From NCBI GenBank assembly GCA_027578815.1, contig JANBTH010000462.1:1-16888 (forward strand): a DNA stretch of 16,888 bases, given 5' to 3'. How positions within the stretch are numbered: position 1 is the first letter of the stretch; the number at the start of each line of letters is the position of its first letter. Source of the DNA: Coemansia sp. RSA 1804. Taxonomy: Eukaryota; Kickxellomycota; Kickxellomycetes; Kickxellales; Kickxellaceae. The notes under the pieces are model-generated. The model saw only the letters and a program-made list of their open reading frames with translations, had not been told where the DNA came from and did not search any database. Below are positions 10,874-16,888 of the stretch, piece after piece. The translations under genes were made by a program, and so were the position numbers.

Positions 10874-11807
10874 GGCTGAGGAGATCCTTTCTTTTCGACG
10901 CGCAGTGTTGTTTTGACTATGCAGCAAGGGAACTGGACAGCAAATGAAGCTGAATGCGAATAATAAAGAGCGAAGAAGGAAAAGATTGCAATTAGAGCGG
11001 CCAAGGTTGCTTTGTTATTTCGCGTCGCAGGTGGGGGGTCGCTGAAATATAAACAGACAATAGGGTATAATGGGTGTGTGTATGGTAGCAGATGGCTCTG
11101 TTATGATAAAGGAAAAAGGAAAATAAGAGCAAAGGACTTTTGAGTCTCTTCTACTAAGGTTGTTAAAATCAAGCAAGTGCGGAAGACAGTGGAAAAAGAA
11201 AAGACAGAAGTCAGCGGCGAGTGGCAACTACAGACTAATATCAAGAAAGGCGAGGACCAGAGCAAAGCGTCCCAGTGGCTAATGTGTCTTCTCTTCTCTC
11301 CTCTTTGGGCAACGATCCAGAAATAAAAAGGTAGGCCCTGTTTAATAAAAATAAAATATCGACTAGTAACAGAGGCAGATAACAAATAACAAACGCAGTT
11401 AATCTAGGAAAAGGAAGGCAGAACAGAAACCAGGAAGACGCAAGGGTGATATCAGGGCTTTTTATGAAGAAGTACTGCTTTGGATGGAAAGCTGTGTCTT
11501 TACTTTTCTGCCATGCGTTGCATTTTTCTCTTATTTCTCTGCGTCCTGTTTATTCACTAATGTAAAATCGCAGAAAGCAGAACCCGGCTCGCGATCTTCT
11601 ACGGACACAGACAGCAGCAGCAGCATCCACTGTTGGCGCTGGCTGGCTGGGGAGGCGCAAATCGGCATTGTCTCTTTCGCATTTCGCCCTTGCTAGCAGA
11701 CCAATCAATACGGTCCGCCTTGGCTGCCGGGTTTTGCTCGTGGTTTGGGTTTCCCGTCAAGCGCTGCAGTTGCTGTCTGCTGTTTGTTTTCATGTGCGCA
11801 AACAGAG
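10874..11807. other. Intergenic region upstream of ELO, no gene seen
   Basis: About 930 nt between divergent starts: ELO on minus and the small plus-strand ORF at 11808. It contains A-rich and T-rich tracts, a TATA-like AAATATAAAC near 11045 and a CCAAT at 11701-11705. Open frames inside are short and translate to low-complexity peptides. It probably works as a bidirectional promoter; that is inference from layout. Confidence 0.5.
11701..11705 (+). promoter_or_regulatory. CCAAT box upstream of the small plus-strand ORF
   Basis: CCAAT in the context GACCAATCAAT, about 100 bp before the ATG at 11808, a usual position for a HAP/NF-Y site. Single short motif, so weak evidence. Confidence 0.3.
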
Positions 11808-12038
11808 ATGAGCGGGGGGAGTGAGGAAAATCTGGATCTCCATGGAAAAGTGACAGCAAAGCACGACAATTCTATGCGGCTCGACTCGTTGGTTTCCGAC
11901 AATCATACTCTAAAACCCGCTTCTTTTCCAGATGTTGTAATCGTCAAGGGAAGATTCGAATTCTACGCAAACACGCATGATCTATTACGGAGCTTCAGCG
12001 GAGAATCAACTAAAAAGGCGTTGAAAAGCGCTTGCTAG
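11808..12038 (+). CDS. Small hypothetical protein, 76 aa
   Basis: Open frame from ATG (purine at -3) to TAG at 12036-12038. Composition is balanced, not repetitive: MSGGSEENLDLHG at the start, and later DVVIVKGRFEFYANTHDLL, which looks like folded protein. I do not recognise a family. The 3' half begins right after a good acceptor-like sequence (CTTCTTTTCCAG at about 11920-11931), so this could instead be two exons with GTGAGG near 11819 as donor. It converges tail-to-tail on the 231-aa minus-strand ORF, sharing CTAG. It could also be a chance ORF. Confidence 0.4.
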   Translation: MSGGSEENLDLHGKVTAKHDNSMRLDSLVSDNHTLKPASFPDVVIVKGRFEFYANTHDLLRSFSGESTKKALKSAC

Positions 12039-12730
12039 ATTATGCGTGGACAATCTTCCTGGTGGATCTCGTGCACTGTTATGCAGTCAACTTGCAACAA
12101 GCCACCGCCAGAGTCATCGCCACTGCCACCATCGTCATCGCCATCCACGCCGCTGCTGCTGCTTGCTGGAGTGCCATCTGACCTGCCAAACCGACGCATA
12201 AATGGGCTGCGTCGGGAGACAGCGCTGTACTGGGACGAGCGTGGATCCAAGAGAGCGCTGAGGTTCCACACAAACCCATCGTCACGCAGGGTCGTGATGC
12301 AGGTCCCCATTCCGCTGTGGTACTCAACCAGACAGCGCGCCTCTGGACTATTCACAAGTGCACACCGAACATCCGCAGCATCACGCCCGGCGCCAATGGA
12401 CGACACCAAAAGATCAGTCGACTGGGCACCGGCGGCCACTCTTGTGCTGCTCCAACGCCTGTGTCTTCTGCTGCGGCGTTTGCTGCCTGGCCGGCCTTGT
12501 GGAGGAGCCTCTGTCAGCTGGGTGCACTCTGTGCCGTTTACTCTGACAAATGGATCGTGGGCCAGCAACGACATCCTTTGCAGGCGTGATCCGGAAGGCA
12601 CTAATTCTGCGGACAGCACAGAGGGCCCGTGTGTGGAGATGATAGCAAGGGGGACTCCGTCGGTGCTCTGCATGCGCGCAGGCTGTGTTCTTTTGCCTGA
12701 AGCTTTGCTATATGGGCTGAACCTAGTCAT
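12035..12730 (-). CDS. Hypothetical protein, 231 aa
   Basis: Single-exon frame from ATG at 12730 to TAG at 12037-12035. An in-frame stop lies seven codons upstream, so this ATG is the likely start. The translation reads like real protein: a mixed N-terminal half, a basic patch (RPGSKRRSRRHRR), a segment CLVEYHSGMGTCITTLRDDG followed by FVWNLSALL that vaguely resembles one WD40 blade, then a low-complexity acidic/serine stretch (SSSSGVDGDDDGG) and a Cys/His-containing end. A TATA-like element on minus (12910-12917) lies about 180 nt upstream. No family is recognised; the WD40 resemblance is weak. The opposite strand is also open over nearly the same span, but its translation is rich in runs of P, S, L and R, as expected of a shadow. 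Confidence 0.55.
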   Translation of the reverse strand: MTRFSPYSKASGKRTQPARMQSTDGVPLAIISTHGPSVLSAELVPSGSRLQRMSLLAHDPFVRVNGTECTQLTEAPPQGRPGSKRRSRRHRRWSSTRVAAGAQSTDLLVSSIGAGRDAADVRCALVNSPEARCLVEYHSGMGTCITTLRDDGFVWNLSALLDPRSSQYSAVSRRSPFMRRFGRSDGTPASSSSGVDGDDDGGSGDDSGGGLLQVDCITVHEIHQEDCPRII

Positions 12731-13143
12731 TCTACTGATATTAGGTGCTCAATCGTGTTGGTTGTAATGAGCAAGGAACGCGATGGAAAATCGGCTGCCA
12801 AACAAAAATGCAAAAAAAGTTGACTACAATAACAATAAAACACAAGAAGAAAAATGCCAATACAAAAAAAGCAAAACCAGCTTAGCAGTTCACTTTGATG
12901 CATGGAGGTATTTATATGGCACGTGGAACATCTTGTGAAAGTAGAAAAAGGACCAGGGGACGATGATGATGGAATATGGATCAAGTGCTGCGGAATAGAC
13001 ATTGAGGTGGGGTTTTCTAACTTTTGTCTACCAAAAACAAGCTCCGATCTGGTATGCAGTTTTGTACGCAATCTGCGAAACTAAAGCGCATAAAGTGCAG
13101 CCCAAACGAGTAAATAAGCTCATCAAGTGTGCTAGAGCAATGT
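12731..13143. other. Intergenic / 5' region of the 231-aa ORF
   Basis: AT-rich stretch with long A tracts on plus (T tracts on minus). It holds a TATA-like element and a CACGTG E-box (12918-12923), probably the promoter of the 231-aa minus-strand ORF, and the 3' end of the 80-aa gene. A 60-codon plus-strand frame at 12902-13084 is not convincing. Confidence 0.4.
12910..12923 (-). promoter_or_regulatory. Candidate TATA box next to a CACGTG E-box
   Basis: On minus the sequence reads CACGTG, CC, then ATATAAAT, about 180 nt upstream of the ATG at 12730. A TATA with an adjoining E-box on the right side and orientation is a reasonable promoter, but both motifs are short. Confidence 0.35.
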
Positions 13144-13153
13144 TTTATTTATT
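13144..13153 (-). terminator. Overlapping poly(A) signals of the 80-aa gene
   Basis: Minus strand reads AATAAATAAA, two overlapping AATAAA hexamers, about 60 nt after the TAA stop at 13215-13213. The position is ideal for cleavage and polyadenylation and supports the 80-aa ORF as a transcribed gene. Confidence 0.5.
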
Positions 13154-13212
13154 CCAACCAAAAATTACAGGCATTGCATGATGCAGCAACAAGCAACAAA
13201 GAAAGAATAGTT

Positions 13213-13455
13213 TTATAACCGGGGCTTGAAGCTAATCCGCGTTTTGCGCTTTACGAGGGATGAGGCAGACACAACCGATGCAGGATGCACCTTGGTTACA
13301 TCGATGGCTCCTCCAATCCGAAATCCAGACGTCTGGTTGGCAAGGGCAAGGTGCTGGATCGGGTGCAGTGTTGGGATGGCAGCAGGATGCAAGTTGTTAT
13401 CAGAGAAAGCCGATTCAATAGCATCTCTAGACGCATTTGATGATGGTGATGCCAT
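13213..13455 (-). CDS. Small hypothetical protein, 80 aa
   Basis: ATG at 13455 sits in a strong initiation context (A at -3, G at +4: ACAATGG), and the frame ends TAA at 13215-13213. The protein starts MASPSSNASRDAIESAF, has a proline/histidine/hydrophobic middle (NLHPAAIPTLHPIQHLALAN), then SGFRIGGAIDVTKVHP and a basic tail (LVKRKTRISFKPRL). No signal peptide or membrane helix. Two AATAAA lie about 60 nt downstream and it is encoded on the same strand as the lipoate ligase, 298 nt after that gene's stop. The frame is open further upstream, but that part is hydrophobic low-complexity and probably 5' UTR. I do not recognise the family; the basic tail could suit an adaptor or nucleic-acid contact, but that is speculation. 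Confidence 0.55.
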   Translation of the reverse strand: MASPSSNASRDAIESAFSDNNLHPAAIPTLHPIQHLALANQTSGFRIGGAIDVTKVHPASVVSASSLVKRKTRISFKPRL

Positions 13456-13753
13456 TGTTGATGTGTGCGATAGACAGGAGAGAACAGGATAGAACAGGCC
13501 ACTCGCGCGTGTATCGTAATAAGAAATAATCAGAAACATGTGGAAAACGGCAGAAGAAGCAAAAAGACGTATTCTAGAAAGACTGAGCAACACAGCAGAG
13601 ATATCCAAGACTAGATGCCAAAAGGCAAGCAACTTATTCCGTAAGCGCACATGAAAAATAAAATAAACCATCACTCGATCTCCCCGTGCACTCTACGATA
13701 AAAAGAAGACGAGCAACCGTCCAGGGTCTGTCAGGAACCTCGAGACAGGAAGA

Positions 13754-14945
13754 TCAGATCTGCGCTGCTACCCACTCAACAAGCTCAGCTACATGTGGGC
13801 TGTCTGTGTCTGCCCGCACCGGCTCCAGACGCGTCTTGATCTCGGCTCTGTCGTAGCGAGCGTCCTTAAGCACCCGCGCAATGTCAGCAAAGGCCTTGCG
13901 CACGCCAACTGGCGGCTCGAGCGCAGAGCTGCTGGTGCCAATGTCGGCGCTGGTAATCAGGCCACGACGCGCGGCCACAGATGCAAACACGGATGCCCAG
14001 GCAAAGTGTGCGTGGAAGCGGTGGACAAACTCGGGCGTCTGGCCGTAGAGCCAGTCCCAGTGGCTGATGCGCTTGCGCTCCGTGTGCACGTGCGGATCAA
14101 GATCAGCGGATGAGCCGCTCCAGCGAGTCACATTCCCAGAGGCCTCATCCAGCGAGCATCCAAGAGTCTTCTCGAACTCGCGCATCACTGCGTCGCAGAA
14201 CGACGAGTGGTCGATGGCCAGCGAGTATTCGCGCAGGTTTGCCACACGGCTGCGCACGCTGTCGACGCCCTTGGCCTCGATTGCGTCCTTGTTGCGGCTA
14301 AGCAGGCATCCGTGGAGCCGGGAAAGGTCGGCGTCGATCAGCATTGTTCCATGGTGGAATGCGCGTTTGCTAGTCAGTCTGAAGGCGGATCCTGATATCT
14401 TGAGCTCATCGACGGCCACGTCGTGCCGAGCATTTACGTATGCAGGGATGTCCATCTGCTGCAGGGCCTGGGCAACCATCTCGGCACACCAGTTGCGCGT
14501 AAACGCTGTGCGCGGCATAACCACCGTGTAGTTTGAGTTTCCCAGATCGTGGTACACGGTGCCGCCGCCGCTGGTGCGCCGTGCCAACCATACATCTCGG
14601 GTGGCCATCATGTCCAGATTGCACTCTTTCCACGGATTCTACAGCAGATGCGTAAGAGAGCGATGCATGCGTTTACTCCAGATGGTGATGAGGAGAAGTG
14701 GGGAGGTTTGCCAGAGACATTGCGGTTAAACTGTTATTGCTCCAGCAGCCAGAGAAACGTCATTGAGCTGATTCCCATGCCCCGAAAGCAGACAGACAAC
14801 GTACCTGGTTGCGGCCAATGACGATTGTCGGACGGTTGCGCCAGAGATACAGAACGTACGACTGCGGATCGGAGGTCCGTAAGATCCAGTCCTCGAATGC
14901 AAGGTTCGTGTACGGATCGGTGGATTCGGAAACATAGCAGTGGAC
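13754..14945 (-). CDS. Lipoate-protein ligase / lipoyltransferase, LplA-LIPT1 type (5' exon not placed)
   Basis: Exons 14945-14805 (47 codons) and 14638-13754 (294 codons plus stop) give a 341-aa core. The family attaches lipoate to E2 and H-protein domains of 2-oxoacid dehydrogenases and the glycine cleavage system; in fungi and animals it is mitochondrial. Diagnostic blocks in order (numbered from 14945): ESTDPYTNLAFEDW near the start, LYLWRNRPTIVIGRNQNPW spanning the splice, RRTSGGGTVYHDLGN (67-81), then LKISGSAFR with the catalytic-position lysine (codon 14401-14399) and FHHGTML. The C-terminal accessory domain carries WDWLYGQTPEF. No key residue is missing. An in-frame TAG at 14948-14946 directly precedes the first core exon and is also its acceptor AG, so the start codon and targeting peptide lie in an upstream exon; see the two candidates. 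Related yeast genes are AIM22 and LIP3; I cannot say which is the ortholog. Confidence 0.95.
14639..14804 (-). other. Lipoate ligase intron, 166 nt
   Basis: Donor CAG|GTACGT (GT at 14804-14803) and acceptor CTGCTGTAG|AATCC (AG at 14640-14639), phase 0. Splicing joins IGRNQ to NPWKECN, a continuous conserved block in this family, so the boundaries are well supported. Confidence 0.95.
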
Positions 14946-15054
14946 CTATTATCACCAGCACCGGAAAGAGGCAGGGGTCCAGGAACAAACGCAGGACACG
15001 CATGCGGCGCTTGCCGTTGAGTTTAGCTTTTTTGGGTTTTCTATGGTAGCACAC

Positions 15055-15171
15055 CCAAACACAATGGAAAAGGAAAAAGAGGCGAAGGGAAGAGAGCGCA
15101 TTGCTGCCAAGAACACGCAGACCGGAAGAAGCGCTGAACATGCCAGCAGGCAAGGCCCAACGACAGTCCAT
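15055..15171 (-). other. Candidate first exon A of the lipoate ligase
   Basis: Minus strand, ATG at 15171 or 15141 (same frame), ending TGG|GTGTGC (GT at 15054-15053). It would make a 109-nt intron to the acceptor at 14946 and is phase 0 with the core. The peptide from 15141 (MFSASSGLRVLGSNALSSLR) has no acidic residues and resembles a mitochondrial presequence. The donor is weak and the peptide ends very hydrophobic (LFFLFHCVW). Either this or candidate B, or both as alternative starts. Confidence 0.35.
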
Positions 15172-15518
15172 TGTGTGCTCCCCTACTGCGGAGACCGTCG
15201 GAGACTGGTCGGAACGAGGAGCCACAATGCATGCGACACGCAAACAGGGCTGCGGTCTGCTGCTGTGTGCATATGGTTGTTTCTGACAACAAACGCTGCT
15301 CGCTTGCTTGCTGGACTCTGTAGCCCTGCACAATCACGATGTCCAGAATAAAGCGGCATTGGTGGGTGCTTGGCTCTTGGGAGCGTGCATCCAGAATGCC
15401 TGTGTGGATTTTGCTACTGATTCTGATGGGTGGGAGGGGAGGCAGGGGAGCGAGGGCTGAAGCAACAAGCAGCAGAATGCCGACAAGGGGGGAGACATGC
15501 TCACGCCTCCTATTCTGC

Positions 15519-15542
15519 GTGTTTGTGTGTGTGCGTGTGTGC
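15519..15542 (+). repeat. GT-rich microsatellite
   Basis: GTGTTTGTGTGTGTGCGTGT plus a short continuation, an imperfect GT dinucleotide tract in non-coding DNA. Confidence 0.8.
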
Positions 15543-15704
15543 AGGGAGAGATAGGCCCATTCAGATGCCCCCACTCGCAGCGCATCAGAGGAAATGCAAA
15601 ACGGAATCGGCGTTGAGGCAGAGAGATCGGGGCAGGCGAGGCAAGCGCAGCAGTGTCTTCAAGGCCAGCTGCAGCGGATGGAGAAATGAATGGTCGCAGC
15701 AAAA

Positions 15705-15767
15705 GCGAAAAAGGCCAGCCACCATTCCCAGGCCACAGCAAGTCAGGGATGGAATGGCCTTTTTCGC
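15705..15767. repeat. Inverted repeat, 12-bp perfect arms
   Basis: GCGAAAAAGGCC (15705-15716) and GGCCTTTTTCGC (15756-15767) are exact reverse complements around a 39-nt loop. Inside, CCATTCCC and GGGATGG can extend the pairing with a bulge, and outside, AAAAGCG can pair with CGCTTTC by slippage. No terminator or transposon context is apparent. Confidence 0.75.
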
Positions 15768-16138
15768 CTTTCGCTTTCTTTTGCAGCTGTGGGTTTTGCA
15801 GCTCTTCCCTGAGAGCAAAAGAAGCGGCATTATCCCTTCCTTCCACCACCCCCTTGTTTGGCATGCACGCAGACCAAGAAGCAGAGAGAGAAAAAACCTT
15901 TGCCCCTTGTTTTCGGCCAAAAAAAACGAGCCCTTTGTGCTAGCCATCTCTTTATTCTGTGCCATTTGTGCGTGGTGCAGATGAAGCACAAGCACAAGCA
16001 GCAAGACACACATGATATATGAGCAGAGGAAAATGGATCAACGGCAACAACCCGCAACATGGCAGTAAAGAAAGGTGCGAAAACAACAGCCGCAGACACT
16101 GCTGTCCGATTCTCCAATGTGCCCCCCGTCGTTCTTAC

Positions 16139-16237
16139 CTTTGGCGCTGGCGATGATGAATGGCTCGCACGCGCGAGATCCAGGCGGATTTGGCTGCCAC
16201 GCAGCGCAGCTGGACGTCGGAGCAGAGGAAGCAGCAT
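16139..16237 (-). other. Candidate first exon B: mitochondrial presequence with strong donor
   Basis: ATG at 16237, 33 codons, ending AAG|GTAAGA (GT at 16138-16137), a strong donor. The peptide begins MLLPLLRRPAALRGSQIRLD and ends SSSPAPK: five arginines and a single acidic residue in the first 23 positions, an excellent mitochondrial targeting profile. It ends at a codon boundary, matching the phase 0 acceptor of the lipoate ligase core on the same strand, and no other mitochondrial coding exon is visible between. The implied intron of 1,193 nt is long for this window. It could instead belong to an unrecognised gene. Confidence 0.42.
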
Positions 16238-16838
16238 CTACTTCTGCGTGTGGAAAAGAGTCTGGGGTGCGGTGGTGTGTGTGTGCTTGCACCGCTGGCA
16301 ACGGAGCGTGGAGAAGAGCGAGAGAGACAGGAAGAGAATGATGCGCTTTTGTCTGCGGGGGGAGGCTGGGTGATGTGGGCTGGGCGTGTATTGCTCGTTC
16401 TGCGCAGGCGCTGTTGTGTGCGGAGAGAGATATATGGGATTCCATCAGCACAGCAGCCAAGACAGGCCGGCGGCGGCGGCAACAGGCGCGCAATATACCT
16501 GCTGTCCGTCTCCGTCTCTGTCTCCGCCACCGTCTCCTGGCCGTGCCTGGAGGAGCGGCTGGCGCTCAGAACAGGCAGCGGAGGATATCCACCACAGCTT
16601 GGAGCACAGAAAAGGACGTGCTGGAGGGGGGAATATGCACGCGCGGGGGGAAAGGCCAGCTGCTGTGAGGGGAGGAGCGGAGGCTTCTCGCCAGTGCAAA
16701 GCAAAGCAAAAAGGGGGGCAGAGCCGGCAAAGAAAAAAAGGCGGGCAAAGCGACACGCGTCGGCGCCTGTTGCAACTGGATTTTTTGGGCGTCAAAAAAA
16801 TTCAACCAGGCCATCCCAAGGGCATTTGCACGCGCTCC

Positions 16839-16853
16839 ATTGGCTGGGGCGGG
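16839..16853. promoter_or_regulatory. CCAAT box and GC box
   Basis: CCAAT on minus (ATTGG at 16839-16843, minus context CCAGCCAATGG) is followed by GGGGCGGG on plus (16846-16853). The pair marks a probable promoter, either for a minus-strand transcript using the exon at 16237 or for a gene beyond the right edge. Confidence 0.35.
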
Positions 16854-16888
16854 CCAGACAGCCAGGACAGGCACAGCGCCCTCCCTTC

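Larger units (their letters stand above)
15172..16888. other. GC-richer region with no recognisable gene apart from a candidate exon
   Basis: Several overlapping frames are open by chance in this GC-richer DNA, but their translations are low-complexity and match nothing I know. The segment holds GT microsatellites near 15519-15542 and 16275-16290, a hairpin at 15701-15775, one candidate presequence exon at 16139-16237, and a CCAAT/GC-box pair at the right end. It may be a long first intron plus promoter of the lipoate ligase, or an intergenic spacer. Confidence 0.5.

Noticed and set aside
12042..12767. 241-codon plus-strand frame opposite the 231-aa minus-strand ORF
   Set aside because: Runs of P, S, L and R are the mirror of the acidic, serine and glycine codons on the other strand. 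No upstream promoter evidence.
12902..13084. 60-codon plus-strand frame starting MEVFIWHVEHL
   Set aside because: It looks mildly protein-like but overlaps the TATA/E-box region of the minus-strand gene, has a stop just upstream of the ATG and no recognisable family. Kept as an unlikely candidate only.
15334..16704. Several open frames of 130-190 codons on both strands at the right end
   Set aside because: GC-rich DNA opens many frames by chance. Translations are low-complexity and overlap in all frames; only the short presequence-like exon with a strong donor was kept.
1..16888. CRISPR arrays, insertion sequences, LTRs, rRNA or tRNA genes
   Set aside because: No regularly spaced direct repeats, transposase or polymerase motifs, terminal repeats or structured RNA signatures were seen on either strand.

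Overview
The window looks like nuclear DNA from a fungus. Three proteins are recognisable: a Mus7/MMS22-family DNA-repair protein, an ELO-type very-long-chain fatty acid elongase and a LIPT1/LplA-type mitochondrial lipoate-protein ligase. Genes are interrupted by spliceosomal introns with usable donor and acceptor signals, and intergenic DNA is rich in A/T and C/T tracts. An early-diverging lineage such as Kickxellomycotina is my guess from overall character and is not proven. Nothing points to bacterial operons, CRISPR, transposons, viral DNA or tRNA/rRNA genes.

Layout. Positions 1-330 hold two internal exons (minus strand) of a gene that runs off the left edge; in the frame I prefer they encode a single-pass type II membrane protein. 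Positions 331-2295 show no convincing gene. Positions 2296-8998 (plus) are the large MMS22 gene, with one short intron near its 5' end. Positions 9402-10873 (minus) are the ELO elongase in two exons with a 491-nt intron, tail-to-tail with MMS22. Positions 10874-13753 carry three small uncharacterised candidates: a 76-aa ORF on plus (11808-12038), a 231-aa ORF on minus (12035-12730) and an 80-aa ORF on minus (13213-13455). The first two converge on one shared CTAG, which supplies a stop codon to each. Positions 13754-14945 (minus) are the core of the lipoate ligase, whose first exon must lie further upstream; two phase-compatible candidates encoding mitochondrial-presequence-like peptides are at 15055-15171 and 16139-16237. 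The rest of the right end is GC-richer, apparently non-coding DNA with a hairpin, GT microsatellites and a CCAAT/GC-box pair.

The genes do not form a pathway: repair of damaged replication forks (MMS22), ER fatty acid elongation (ELO) and mitochondrial protein lipoylation (LplA/LIPT1) are separate housekeeping functions. I found no clear new system. The best leads are the GC-AG versus GT-AG donor ambiguity in MMS22, the 13-bp homopolymer in a coding exon, the shared CTAG stop and the unresolved first exon of the lipoate ligase.
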